Positions 1 through 9,754 are shown, counted from the stretch's first letter. The stretch is 64,000 nucleotides of DNA from Thermoanaerobaculia bacterium (GCA_030431255.1 JAUIJL010000002.1:620001-684000); one strand, 5' to 3'. Numbers and translations: made by a program. The notes: generated from the letters alone by a model not told the origin.

Positions 1-2
1 TT

Positions 3-176
3 CCCCACCTCGAAGAGCAAGTGGGTGAGCGCCTGCGGCCCGGCCGCGACGGAGTGACCCTGCGCCGTTCCCGGGGCGGACAGCCCGAATGGACCTTGGG
101 TGACGCGGTCCGGGTTCACACCGCGGGCAAAGACTCGGAAAAAAATCGTTGGCGATTGGCGTTGCAACCTGCCTAG
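3..176 (+). CDS. C-terminal fragment, possible RNase R/II-type S1 domain (partial)
   Basis: An open frame enters from the left edge and stops at TAG 174-176 after 57 codons. The visible tail contains DGVTLRRSRGG, then WTLGDAVRV, then WRLAL. This resembles the end of the S1 RNA-binding domain that closes RNase II/R exoribonucleases, where a 'LGD-VRV' strand precedes a final short strand. If correct, the gene encodes a processive 3'-5' exoribonuclease. Only the tail is visible and no catalytic residue is in view, so another OB/S1 protein is possible. Confidence 0.4.
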   Translation, partial: PHLEEQVGERLRPGRDGVTLRRSRGGQPEWTLGDAVRVHTAGKDSEKNRWRLALQPA

Positions 177-341
177 CTCAGGCCGTGCATGTCGAAGGCT
201 TCTCGCGTTCCGACGGAGCGAGCTGGTAATATCCGCCCAGCCCGAAGAACACAGAGCGAAGAAGGCTGGGCGCTCGGAAACGAGCAGCACCGAACCGACT
301 CGATCGAGCTATCGATACTCACAAGACCCGAGGAGATTTTC

Positions 342-905
342 ATGTATCGCACCCTTGCCATGCTCTACAGCGGCGGCCACAAGGGCGCCGAGGCCGAGTT
401 CGGTCGCTGCGCCGAGGAATTCGGCGTGCCCGAGGTCACCCTTTCCTACGACGGCCACAATATGGAACGGGAAAAGGATGTCCGAGTCCTGTCGAAGGAA
501 GAGCTGGCCAAAGGTGACGTCTCCATGGCGATCGTTTCCAAGCACATGGGCCGGTCCTATTCCAGCGTCGAATCGATCCGCAAGGTCATCCAATCCATCT
601 TCCACATGGTCAACAGCTCCCAACACGTTTTCGCCATCGGTTGGATCCAAACCGACGACACCGTCAAAGGTGGTACCGGCTGGGCCGTGGAGCTGGCGAA
701 ATTCTTCAATCGAGAGGTCAGCGTCTACGACCAAGACCGCAAAGCTTGGTACAGCTGGATCGACCATGCCTGGCAGCTCGACGAGCCGATCATTCCGCAA
801 AAGGCTTTCTGCGGCACCGGCACCCGAAATCTCAGTGAGGACGGCAAAGAAGCCATTCACGAGCTGTTCAAAAGATCCTTCTCCGACACCCACGGCAACC
901 AATAG
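342..905 (+). CDS. SLOG/LOG-like nucleotide-binding Rossmann protein, function unknown
   Basis: The protein has 187 aa. The start was chosen at ATG 342 because AGGAGA lies at 331-336; the open frame extends further upstream without a good ribosome site. It begins with a beta strand and a small loop (YSGGHKGAE). A central strand (HVFAIGW) is followed by KGGTGWAVELA near residues 109-119, and FCGTGTR lies at 156-162. A GGT-G loop before a helix is the phosphate-binding signature of the SLOG superfamily (YpsA, LOG, DprA-like), whose members bind nucleotides or nucleotide-derived ligands. The lysine decarboxylase-like PGG-GT-E motif of LOG cytokinin enzymes is absent. sbcD starts 110 bp downstream on the same strand. 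The fold assignment is moderately confident; ligand and role are unknown. Confidence 0.6.
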   Translation: MYRTLAMLYSGGHKGAEAEFGRCAEEFGVPEVTLSYDGHNMEREKDVRVLSKEELAKGDVSMAIVSKHMGRSYSSVESIRKVIQSIFHMVNSSQHVFAIGWIQTDDTVKGGTGWAVELAKFFNREVSVYDQDRKAWYSWIDHAWQLDEPIIPQKAFCGTGTRNLSEDGKEAIHELFKRSFSDTHGNQ

Positions 906-1015
906 GATCGAGCCCCATGGCCGGCGGTCGACTGCCGAGTCGCGAAGGAGCGACGGCAGCGACCGCTGGTTTTCCCGCGTAGGACCTCCCCCTCGGGATC
1001 CGAGCCCCATCGTTC

Positions 1016-2251
1016 ATGCGTTTGCTGCACACCGCCGACTGGCACCTAGGCCAACGATTCCACGATCAACGGCGGGGTGACGACGAGCAACACGCCCTCG
1101 ATCAGCTCCTGGAGCTGTCCGCAGAGCATCGCATCGACGCCTTTCTGCTCGCCGGTGACATCTTCGACACCGCCAACCCCGGCGCCGAAGAGCAACGTCG
1201 GTACTACCGTTTCCTCTTCAAGCTGGTCACCGAGGTCGGGGTGCCGACGGTGGTGGTCACCGGCGGCAACCACGACAGCGCCCTGCGCCTCGACGGCCCC
1301 AAGGACCTGCTGGCGGATCTCGGCATCCAGGTGGTCGGTCGCTGGCCCCGGGACACCCCGCCCGAGCATTGCCTCGTCGAGCTCAAAGACCGCCAGGGCC
1401 GGGTCGGAGCCATCTGCGCCGCGGTGCCCTACCTGCGCGATGGCGACCTTCGCCTACCGCCGATCGGCGAGACCGCGCCCCAGATCCACGCCCGTTACGC
1501 CCAGGCCTTGGAGAATCGCTACTTCCAGGTCCGACAAGCCGCCGCCGAGGCCTATCCCGAGCTTCCCCTGGTGGTGATGGGGCATTGTTACGTCGACGAT
1601 GCCCTGATCGGCGGTGGCGAGCGCCCCGTGCAAATCGGCAACTTGGCAAAGGTGCGGGTCCAGGTCCTCGGTGAAGGCACCGCCTACCTGGCACTCGGCC
1701 ATCTCCATCGCCCCCAACGTCTGGGGGGTCAAGACCACTGGCGCTATAGCGGCAGCCTCCTGCCCACGGGATTCGACGAGGTCGAGCGCCGGCGGGAAGT
1801 CTTGCGAGTCGACCTGCCGGCCGACGGCTCTGCCGGAGAGGTCACCTCGCTACCCTTAGAGCCCTATCGCGAATATCGACGCTTGCACGGCACCCCCGAC
1901 CAGCTCGAATCTATTTTGGCCGACCTTGTCCCCCCCGAAGTGGGGACGCCGATCCCCTGGGCCGAGGCGTCGGTGGTTTTGGAAGGACCGCGGCCGGGAT
2001 TTGCCCAACACCTGGTCGATTCGGCCCGGGATCGAGGCTGGGATCTGATCTCGGTCAAACGCCATCGAGCTACCACCGAGCGCACGGAGCGTTCCGCCGC
2101 CGGCGAGGTGTTGGGGCTCAAGGAGCTCGATCCCGAGGAAGTCTTCATCGAGCGGCACCGCCAGGAATTCGATCGCGATCCCGATGACGAGCTGTTGACG
2201 GAGTTTCGATCCCTCTTGGAATCCGTCACCTCCGGGGGATCCTCGGAATGA
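1016..2251 (+). CDS. sbcD: SbcD, Mre11-type nuclease subunit of SbcCD
   Basis: The protein has 411 aa. It is the manganese-dependent phosphoesterase subunit of the SbcCD (Mre11-Rad50) complex, which opens hairpins and trims double-strand ends during repair. The metallophosphatase motifs appear in order: HTADWHLG near the N terminus, AGDIFD, TGGNHD, MGHCYV and LGHLHRPQ. These supply the Asp, His and Asn ligands of the two-metal site. The C-terminal part carries the capping region and a charged tail. Its stop overlaps the sbcC start by four bases (ATGA at 2248-2251), so the two are translationally coupled. Length and order are normal for the family. Confidence 0.96.
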   Translation: MRLLHTADWHLGQRFHDQRRGDDEQHALDQLLELSAEHRIDAFLLAGDIFDTANPGAEEQRRYYRFLFKLVTEVGVPTVVVTGGNHDSALRLDGPKDLLADLGIQVVGRWPRDTPPEHCLVELKDRQGRVGAICAAVPYLRDGDLRLPPIGETAPQIHARYAQALENRYFQVRQAAAEAYPELPLVVMGHCYVDDALIGGGERPVQIGNLAKVRVQVLGEGTAYLALGHLHRPQRLGGQDHWRYSGSLLPTGFDEVERRREVLRVDLPADGSAGEVTSLPLEPYREYRRLHGTPDQLESILADLVPPEVGTPIPWAEASVVLEGPRPGFAQHLVDSARDRGWDLISVKRHRATTERTERSAAGEVLGLKELDPEEVFIERHRQEFDRDPDDELLTEFRSLLESVTSGGSSE

Positions 2252-5200
2252 GGATCGACCGCATCCACATCGAAAACCTCGCCAGCTTGCGGGGCGCCCA
2301 AACCACCATCGATTTGCAGGCCGGAGAGCTGGGAGATGCCGGCTTGGTCGCCATCACGGGAGCCACCGGCGCGGGAAAGTCCACCATCCTCGACGCCGTG
2401 TGCCTGGCGCTTTTCGACCAAACCCCGCGCCTGCACGGCCGTGGACGGGATCCCAGGGAGCTGCTCTCCCGCGGCACCGGCGAAGCCAAAGCAGCCGTGG
2501 ACCTCACCCTCGATGATCAAACCCAATGGACCGCCGAATGGACCGTGCACCGGGCCCGGGGCCGAGCCGACGGTGCCTTACAAGCGAGCAAGCAGCGCAT
2601 CTTGGACCGCAGCACCGGCGAGGTCTTGGCGGATCAAAAAAAGACCGTCAAGGCATGGGTCGAGGGCAAGCTCGGCCTGAGCTTCGAGCAATTCACCGGC
2701 GTCATTCTGCTCGCTCAAGGGCAATTCGCGAAATTCCTCGAATCCACCGACGCCGATCGTAGCGAGCTCTTGGAACGGCTCACGGGCACGGAAATCTACT
2801 CCGAGCTCGGCAGCCGGGCCTTTGAGCGTTTCAAGGAGCTCAAGCAGAAGGTCGCGGCGGAAGAAGAGCAACGTCAAGAGCTGGTGCTGCTCTCCGCCGA
2901 AGACCGACGGCGCATGGAGCAGGAACAGGACGAGCTGGAGCCGAATCTAGCCCGCCTCGAAGAGCAGCTGCAGGGTTTGGAGCGGCAGATACGATGGGTG
3001 GAAGAAGATCGCCGCCTGCGCAAGCGCCGGGACGACGCTCGACAGGCTTTGGCCTCTGCCGAGAAAGCCTTGGAGCACGCGGAGCCCGATCGTCGACGAG
3101 TGGCTCGGGCCGAAGCCGCCGCTTCGGTGATCGGGGCTTTGCACCGCTTAGACGATGCCCGTGAAACCGAAACCAAGACCCGATCCCAGCTCGATACCGC
3201 TCGGCGAGCCGTACGCGAGCTGCAAACCGGAGGTCGCGCCGCCCGCTCCCGGCTCCAAGCCTTGCTCGACCACCTCCAGCGCCAAGAAGGGCTCGCCGGT
3301 CGAGCCTTGGAGCGGGTTTCGGGCTTCGCCGCCGCCGACGCCGAGGCGGTGGCCGCTTTTCGCGAAGCCCGTCAATCCAGCCGTGCCCATCGGCAACGGG
3401 GCCACGAGCTGGAGCTGGAGCTGACCAAGAGCCGCGCCCAAATCGAAGCCGGCAGCCGGGAAGTCGACCAAAGGCGGGCCGGCGCCGAGGCCGCGTTGGA
3501 GCGGGTGGAGACGCTGCGAGAGCGCTGGGAAGAGGTCACGACCCGCCGTTCAGAGGTGCTCGGCGGCCAGACCTCTGAGCGGCTGAGTCGAGAGCAGGTC
3601 CTGTTGCGACAGGCCGAGGAGATCCGCCGCGAGCTCGACACCTTGGATCCCGAGCCCCTGGAAGAGCTGGTTGCCGGTCTCGAGCTGGAGCTCAACAAGG
3701 CAACCGCCGATGCAGACGCCTGTCGCGCATTGGCGGAGGTCTCCCGCCGCGAGCTCGACGAGCACGAAAAATTGCTCCGCTTAGCCATGGAGGGGGCGGA
3801 GGTGGCCGCCCATCGCCATCTTTTGCGGGAAGGAGAGCCCTGCCCTCTGTGTGGATCGCAGTCCCATCCGTTCGTCGACGGCTCGGAGCACGATCTGCCC
3901 GAAGAAGAGCGAGACGTGCTGCGCCGTGCCCATGATCGCCTGGACGCCCTCAAGGGGGAGCTACGTCGGACGGCGGCCGACTTGGAGCGAGCGGAGAAGA
4001 AAAGCCGTGAGCTGAGCGATCAGCTGGCCCGTCAGCGGGAACGGGCCCAAAAGACCCGCCGCGACTTCCAACACAAAGGCTCCCAATGGGTCGAGCTGCG
4101 GTTGCAGCTGATCGACCTGCCCATGGATCCTTTTTCCATCTCCGGCAGCCGCCTCGGCACCATGCTCAAAGCCCTCGAAGCACGGCTGGAATCCTTGGCG
4201 GCGGTCAACTCCGAGCGAGATGAGCTAGAAGCCGAGCTGAAGGCGGCCTCGTCGAGCCGGCAGCAAACGGACCAAAAGCTCGCGGTGGCCGAGGAGGGGC
4301 TCAAACACGTTCAGGGTCGCCATCGAGATCTGGAAAAGGAGCGTCAGCAGGCGGAGACATCGCAGGCCGAATCGGACCAAAACCTGCGGACCGTGGCCGA
4401 GCAGCTGGCCCAAGCCTGTGGCCTGAGCCTCGACCGGCCTGACGACGACGCCCCCTTGACGGACCCCGCGCTCGACGCTTTCTACGGTCGGCTCATCGAC
4501 GGTCGCAAGGCCTGGCAGCGGGCGAGCGAGCGGTGGCGCCAGCTCACCGACCTGAGCCGGACCCTGGGTCCGAGGGCTGAACGCCTATTGACCGAGGAGC
4601 CCTGGCCCGAGCCTGAAGGTGAGCCGTCGACCGAGGACCCCTTTGACGCCGAGCCGAGGGAGCTTGAGGAGCCGGAAGCGCCCAGTCCAGACTTACTCGC
4701 CGACCGCCTGCGCTCCGCCCTCGATCAGGTCGACAGCCGGCTTTCCGAGCATCGTCTGGCGGCGGATCGGCAACAGCAGGCGGAGCGAGCCCTGAGCTCC
4801 GCGGTCGAAACCCTCGAGGCCCGCAACGCGGAGCTCCAGCGCGGGCTCGACGGCTCCCCCTTCGATCACGAGCAAGACCTACGGGCCGGCTGGATAACCC
4901 GCGGGCAGCTCGAAGCGCTCCGAGACGGTCTCGAGAAGCTGCGTCTGGCGGCCGAGAGGTCGCGGGCGGATCTCCACCGCTCAACCCGGGATCTGGAAGA
5001 GCACCGTGAAGCGGGGACTGCGTTGGGTATCGCCCAATCGGCCGTCGAAGCCGATCTCCGCCAACAGAGCCACGAAACCCGGCTGCGGCGCAAGGAGCTG
5101 GCGGACCGCAGCCTGGGCCTGAGGTTGGAGCTGGAAAAGGACCTGGAGCGGCGTCGGCAGCGAGAAACCCTCGACAAACGACTGGAAGCGTCGATCGCGG

Positions 5201-5715
5201 CGCGCGACCGCGCGGGACGTCTCTCCCAGCTGATCGGCCAAAAAGACGGCGGCAAATTCCGTCGATTCGCTCAGCAGCTGAACCTCGGTCAGCTCTTGGG
5301 GCTGGCCAATCGTCGCTTGGAGCACCTGGCCCCCCGCTACGCCCTGGCCGCGGTCTCCGGCAGTCTCGACCTGGAGGTCATCGACCGCGACATGGCCGAT
5401 GAGCAGCGACCGGTTTCCACCCTCTCCGGCGGAGAATCTTTCCTGGTCTCCCTGGCCCTGGCCTTGGCGCTGGCGGATCTGCGACGGGGTCAGCTTCGCC
5501 TGGGCACCCTCTTCCTCGATGAGGGTTTCGGCAGCCTCGACCAGGAGACCCTCGACACCGCGCTCTCCACCCTGGAACAGCTGCAAGCCGACCAAGCGAC
5601 AAAAATCCTCATCATCAGCCACGTCGGCGCCCTACAAGAACGCATTCCCCACCGGATCGAAGTCGCCAAACACGGCGGCGGCCGCAGTCGGCTGAGCATT
5701 CGTGTAGGGGATTGA
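2248..5715 (+). CDS. sbcC: SbcC, Rad50-type SMC ATPase of SbcCD
   Basis: The protein has 1155 aa. It is the ATPase arm of SbcCD, which bridges and regulates the SbcD nuclease on DNA ends. The Walker A loop GATGAGKST is at residues 38-46. Long antiparallel coiled coils flank a zinc hook with CPLC at 532-535. The C-terminal half of the ATPase head has the signature LSGGESFL and a Walker B LFLDEGFGSLD followed by ISHV. The coiled coil is very rich in Glu, Arg and Leu, as in other Rad50 proteins. It is coupled to sbcD by a 4-base overlap. No break or missing motif was found. Confidence 0.96.
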   Translation: MRIDRIHIENLASLRGAQTTIDLQAGELGDAGLVAITGATGAGKSTILDAVCLALFDQTPRLHGRGRDPRELLSRGTGEAKAAVDLTLDDQTQWTAEWTVHRARGRADGALQASKQRILDRSTGEVLADQKKTVKAWVEGKLGLSFEQFTGVILLAQGQFAKFLESTDADRSELLERLTGTEIYSELGSRAFERFKELKQKVAAEEEQRQELVLLSAEDRRRMEQEQDELEPNLARLEEQLQGLERQIRWVEEDRRLRKRRDDARQALASAEKALEHAEPDRRRVARAEAAASVIGALHRLDDARETETKTRSQLDTARRAVRELQTGGRAARSRLQALLDHLQRQEGLAGRALERVSGFAAADAEAVAAFREARQSSRAHRQRGHELELELTKSRAQIEAGSREVDQRRAGAEAALERVETLRERWEEVTTRRSEVLGGQTSERLSREQVLLRQAEEIRRELDTLDPEPLEELVAGLELELNKATADADACRALAEVSRRELDEHEKLLRLAMEGAEVAAHRHLLREGEPCPLCGSQSHPFVDGSEHDLPEEERDVLRRAHDRLDALKGELRRTAADLERAEKKSRELSDQLARQRERAQKTRRDFQHKGSQWVELRLQLIDLPMDPFSISGSRLGTMLKALEARLESLAAVNSERDELEAELKAASSSRQQTDQKLAVAEEGLKHVQGRHRDLEKERQQAETSQAESDQNLRTVAEQLAQACGLSLDRPDDDAPLTDPALDAFYGRLIDGRKAWQRASERWRQLTDLSRTLGPRAERLLTEEPWPEPEGEPSTEDPFDAEPRELEEPEAPSPDLLADRLRSALDQVDSRLSEHRLAADRQQQAERALSSAVETLEARNAELQRGLDGSPFDHEQDLRAGWITRGQLEALRDGLEKLRLAAERSRADLHRSTRDLEEHREAGTALGIAQSAVEADLRQQSHETRLRRKELADRSLGLRLELEKDLERRRQRETLDKRLEASIAARDRAGRLSQLIGQKDGGKFRRFAQQLNLGQLLGLANRRLEHLAPRYALAAVSGSLDLEVIDRDMADEQRPVSTLSGGESFLVSLALALALADLRRGQLRLGTLFLDEGFGSLDQETLDTALSTLEQLQADQATKILIISHVGALQERIPHRIEVAKHGGGRSRLSIRVGD

Positions 5716-5833
5716 CCAACGCAAACCGGACGGAACGCACCTAGACCCCTGGGAGTATGGAAAGCTAAGATATATCTACCCTTTTATCCGCTTCCGGCTC
5801 TTGAGTGAGCCATTCTGCTCTTAAGAGAACAAA

Positions 5834-8203
5834 GTGCACAACGCGAGCCTCGTTGGAAAAACCATCGGCCAGATTCGATTGGTGAGTCTGCTCGGATCCG
5901 GCGGCATGGGTGAGGTTTACCAAGGATTTGATACCCGCCTCCAACGTCAGGTGGCGGTCAAAACCTTGAGGGCCGGCCACCGGCCGGATGCGGATATGAA
6001 GGCCCGCTTCCTGCGCGAAGCTCGATTGCTCTCCCAAATCGACCATCCCGCCATCTGCAAGGTCTACGATTTGATCGAAGGCCACGACGCGGATTATTTG
6101 ATCTTCGAGCTGGTCGAGGGCGAGACCCTCAAGCAGAAACATAGGAGCGGCTCTTTGGGACGCGCCGACATCTTGGGGCTGGGCGAGAAGATCGCCGAAG
6201 CCCTGGTGGCCGCCCACTATGAACGCATCGTGCATCGAGATTTAAAGCCGGACAACATCATGGTGACCCCGGAAGGGGGCATCAAGATCCTCGACTTCGG
6301 CATCTCCACGGTGCTCAACGAGCCCCACACCTCCGCGGCCCTGGCGCAATTGCAGCAGCTGGCCGTGACCCACGCCTTCATGGACGCACCGGAGACCGTG
6401 GTCGGCGCGGCTGTGGATCTGGAAGACGGCCCCACCGTGCGTCTGCAAGCCGAAGGCTCCGTGCTCACCACCTCGGATATACCGACCCATCGCCTGGGGG
6501 AGCCCGACGGACACCTCAGCGATTTGGAGACCCAACTGACCCGCCATGGGCTGATCCTGGGCACGATCAACTACATGAGCCCGGAGCAGGCCCGGGGCGA
6601 AAAAGTCACCTCCGCCTGTGACCTCTACGCGTTCGGCATCTTGCTCCAGGAGCTGCTGACCGATCGACGCGCCTACGACCGCAAGGAGCCGGCACCGCTC
6701 TTGGCACAGGTCGCCAACGGCGAATCTCGCCCCATGGAGGACGAAGATCCCGCCATCGTTTCCTTGGTGGAAGATCTCAAGCGCCGGAACCCGGAGCTCC
6801 GTCCCACCGCCGTCCAAGCCGCGGAGCGCATTCGCCACGCCCTCGACGCCCCCTCCAGGCAACGACGCCGGCGCCTCCAGTGGTCGTTGGTCGCCGCTTC
6901 TTTCGCCGCGCTGCTCGGGGTGTTGATCGTGGTGTTCTCCCTCTACCAAAAGGCGACCGCCGAAGCCGAGCGCGCCAACAGCGCGGTCGCCATGGCCAAG
7001 GAAGAGAGAGATCGGGCCCAGGCGACCACAGAGCTGCTGGTGGAGACATTTCAAATGGCGGCGCCGGACCAAGCCCGAGGCCGTGAGATCACCGCCCGCG
7101 ACTTGCTCTTTCGCGGCGCCGAAAACTTGGAGAAAGAGCTCGACGGCGAGCCGTTGTTGCTCGCCGGCATGCAACAGATCCTGGGCGGCATCATGCTGCA
7201 GCTGGCGGCCTACCCGAACGCCCAGGAGTTGCTGGAATCCTCTCTGCGTTTGCGGCGGCAACACGCGCCCGACGACCACCTGGCCATCGGCCAAAGCTTG
7301 CTCGACCTGGGCGCTTTGAGCTCGGATCGAAAGCAAAGCGAGGAGGCCCTCAGCCTGCTGCGGGAAGCCCGCCGGGAGCTCGAGCAAGTCGACAACCCGA
7401 GAGCCCGGCTGGTGTTGGCCGCGGTCTTCGACGAGCTGGGCAACGTCTCCCAGGATCTCGGCCGGTTCAGCGAGGCCGGCAAGTCCTATCAACGGGCGCT
7501 CAAGCTCCGGCAAATCGAGCTCGGCCCAGAAGCCAAGGAGGTCGCCGACACCCTTAACAACCTGGCGTCTCTCTCGTGGCGGCTCGGGGATCTGGCCGAA
7601 GCCGGCCGACGATTTGAGGAAATTCTCAACATTTACGAACGGCTGTACCCCGACGACGACCATCCGAATCTGGCGGCGGTGCTGAGCAATTTAGGGTTGG
7701 TGTATCGAGGCCAAGCCTCTTACGCTCAAGCGGAAAAATCCTTTGTCCGAGCTCTGGACATCAGCCGTCGAAGCCTCGGGGAAGACCATCCCCAGGTGGG
7801 CTCCGTTCTCTTCAGCTTGGGACGCCTCCATCTCTACCAAGAGCGGCTCGAAGAAGCCGCCTCTCGTTTCGAGCAGTCCTTGCGCATCCGTCGCCGGGCT
7901 TTCGGCCTGGAGCATTACGAGTGTGGACGAAGCTTGATCTGGATTGGAGAGGCCCAAAGAGGTCTCGGTCGCCTGGATGCAGCCTGGGCCGCCCATCGAG
8001 AGGGTCACGAGATGATGACGGCCGCCGAAGGTAAAAACTACTTCCACCGTTATGAGACCCTCCTTCTCGAAGCCAATCTGGCCCGCAGCGGGCAGGACGA
8101 AGAGCGGGCCATGGAGCTCTACGATTCCGCGGCTCTGCTCGCTGAGACCATGCTCGGCAAAGACCATCGTGAGGTACGAGCGATCCGACGTGCCAAAGGC
8201 TGA
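5834..8203 (+). CDS. Membrane serine/threonine protein kinase with C-terminal TPR array
   Basis: The protein has 789 aa and a GTG start. It has an N-terminal Hanks-type kinase domain: a glycine-rich loop (GSGGMGEVY), catalytic Lys43 (VAVK), HRDLKPDN at 134-141, DFG at 154-156 and SPEQA from about 249. The stretch from DFG to SPE is about 98 residues, whereas 20-35 is usual, so the activation segment carries a large Thr-rich insertion. One transmembrane helix lies near residues 350-372 after an Arg-rich stop-transfer segment. The remainder contains several tetratricopeptide repeats of the 42-residue kinesin-light-chain-like type (for example LGEDHPQVGS). It probably phosphorylates cytoplasmic targets in response to signals or partners held by the TPR part. 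The secreted protein gene starts about 95 bp downstream. Confidence 0.93.
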   Translation: MHNASLVGKTIGQIRLVSLLGSGGMGEVYQGFDTRLQRQVAVKTLRAGHRPDADMKARFLREARLLSQIDHPAICKVYDLIEGHDADYLIFELVEGETLKQKHRSGSLGRADILGLGEKIAEALVAAHYERIVHRDLKPDNIMVTPEGGIKILDFGISTVLNEPHTSAALAQLQQLAVTHAFMDAPETVVGAAVDLEDGPTVRLQAEGSVLTTSDIPTHRLGEPDGHLSDLETQLTRHGLILGTINYMSPEQARGEKVTSACDLYAFGILLQELLTDRRAYDRKEPAPLLAQVANGESRPMEDEDPAIVSLVEDLKRRNPELRPTAVQAAERIRHALDAPSRQRRRRLQWSLVAASFAALLGVLIVVFSLYQKATAEAERANSAVAMAKEERDRAQATTELLVETFQMAAPDQARGREITARDLLFRGAENLEKELDGEPLLLAGMQQILGGIMLQLAAYPNAQELLESSLRLRRQHAPDDHLAIGQSLLDLGALSSDRKQSEEALSLLREARRELEQVDNPRARLVLAAVFDELGNVSQDLGRFSEAGKSYQRALKLRQIELGPEAKEVADTLNNLASLSWRLGDLAEAGRRFEEILNIYERLYPDDDHPNLAAVLSNLGLVYRGQASYAQAEKSFVRALDISRRSLGEDHPQVGSVLFSLGRLHLYQERLEEAASRFEQSLRIRRRAFGLEHYECGRSLIWIGEAQRGLGRLDAAWAAHREGHEMMTAAEGKNYFHRYETLLLEANLARSGQDEERAMELYDSAALLAETMLGKDHREVRAIRRAKG

Positions 8204-8298
8204 CCATCTCGATCCGTGGAACTGATTTGGTCCGACTTCCTCATCTTTTGCGCTTTATGACCGCTAACCATCGTCATAAGAATTTCAGGAGGCGATTC

Positions 8299-9705
8299 AT
8301 GTCCCAAGCTCTCCCTAGCTTTCGTCCCTCTCCCCTGCCCTGGTCGCTCGCGTTGCTTGCCGGGCTCATAAGTATCTGGGCCGGGCCCGAAGCCGCCCTG
8401 GCCGATGGCCCTGCGACTCCCATTGGAAGCGAATTTTTGGTCAATACGTACACCACGGATCAGCAAGCGAGCCCAGCGGTCGTCGATACCACCAACGGCT
8501 TCATGGCGGTCTGGCACGGTGACACCAGCGGCGGCGACGGCTACGAAATTAGAGCCCGATTTCTCGACACATCGGGGACTCCGTTCAGTGCAGAGCTGCA
8601 AGTCAACACCACCACCACGGGCACCCAGGCCTATCCGGACGTCGCGAGCCGTTCTGACGGTAGCTTCATGGTGGTCTGGCACAGCGATGCGTCCGGTAGC
8701 TACGACATCCTGGGCCAACGATTCGACTCGTCCGGTGCGTTTCTTGGAGTCGAGCTGCCCCTGAGCGCCATGACCTCCGCGGTCCAAATGCGCCCCAAGG
8801 TGGCGGCAGGAGCCGCCGGAGACTTCTTGCTCGTATGGCAATCCACGGGCGTTGGAGGTTCCGACATCGGTTCGCGGCTGCTCGCTTCCAACGGCATGCC
8901 ATTGGGCGCTGAGACCACCCAGGTCAATGAGATCACCACCGGATACCAAGGACTACCAGACGTCGCCGGGCTCAGCGACGGTCGATTCATCGTCGTTTGG
9001 CAAGGAGGCGAGGACGGCTCCGGCTCGGCTGAAATTCAAGGTCGAATCATGGATTCCACAGGCGCCCCTACCGACTCTGACTTGGTCCTCGTCTCCTCCA
9101 CTGCCGGGGACCAGCTCACTCCCGCCGTGGCTGCGGGCACCAGCGGGGGTTATTTCGTGGTCACTTGGGAGAGCGATGAGCACGACGCCTATGGAAGCGA
9201 GATCAAAGCGTTGGGTTTTGATTCCACGGGCATGCCCATCGGCTCCGAGGTGCAAGTCAGCACCGTTTCAACCACCAATGGCAATCAAACCTTGCCGGAT
9301 CTGGTGATCGACGCCAACAACGATGTGGTCTTCATTTGGCGCGACCGAGGTGAACCCCCGCCGGAGCTCGACCGGCTAGGCAGCCCGATCTACATCCGCA
9401 GCCGCACCGGCTCGGGGCCGCCGTTCAGCTTTTTCCAAAACGAGCCGGGCGTTTTTCTGGATTCGGAGCCTTTCGGCGGAGCTGGAGACGTGCTCGCTAT
9501 CCTCAACGATCAATTCCAAGGCCCCCTGGTCACCGCGCCGACGGTCGCCAAGGACCCGAACGGCGGATTCCTCGCGGTTTGGGAAGGGCCGGACGGAGGG
9601 AGCAACGGCATCCGCGCAAGAAAAGCAGAAACCCCCGATAAAGCCATCTTCACGGACGGCTTCGAGAGCGGGGATACCTCGTCTTGGAGCTCCGGAGTCC
9701 GCTGA
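8299..9705 (+). CDS. Secreted repeat protein with C-terminal DGFESG-type tail
   Basis: The protein has 468 aa. ATG 8299 was preferred because AGGAGG lies just upstream (8288-8293) and a signal peptide follows (basic start, hydrophobic SLALLAGLISIWAG, then ALA-DG). The mature part is built from roughly 50-residue units with recurring strand motifs such as GFMAVWHG, SFMVVWHS, DFLLVWQS, RFIVVWQG and GFLAVWEG, suggesting a beta-propeller or stacked beta repeats. The extreme C terminus is IFTDGFESGDTSSWS, a short tail seen on many secreted proteins of some Gram-negative lineages and possibly a sorting signal. No catalytic residues were recognised. It lies downstream of the TPR kinase on the same strand. 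Function unknown. Confidence 0.8.
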   Translation: MSQALPSFRPSPLPWSLALLAGLISIWAGPEAALADGPATPIGSEFLVNTYTTDQQASPAVVDTTNGFMAVWHGDTSGGDGYEIRARFLDTSGTPFSAELQVNTTTTGTQAYPDVASRSDGSFMVVWHSDASGSYDILGQRFDSSGAFLGVELPLSAMTSAVQMRPKVAAGAAGDFLLVWQSTGVGGSDIGSRLLASNGMPLGAETTQVNEITTGYQGLPDVAGLSDGRFIVVWQGGEDGSGSAEIQGRIMDSTGAPTDSDLVLVSSTAGDQLTPAVAAGTSGGYFVVTWESDEHDAYGSEIKALGFDSTGMPIGSEVQVSTVSTTNGNQTLPDLVIDANNDVVFIWRDRGEPPPELDRLGSPIYIRSRTGSGPPFSFFQNEPGVFLDSEPFGGAGDVLAILNDQFQGPLVTAPTVAKDPNGGFLAVWEGPDGGSNGIRARKAETPDKAIFTDGFESGDTSSWSSGVR

Positions 9706-9754
9706 GCTCGCGGGGCAGCGCTGCGCGCGCGACCCCGACGTAAAGGCAGCCGGC

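Noticed and set aside
6242-7663. 473-codon open frame antisense to the TPR kinase
   Set aside because: The plus strand carries unmistakable kinase and TPR motifs. The antisense frame shows none.
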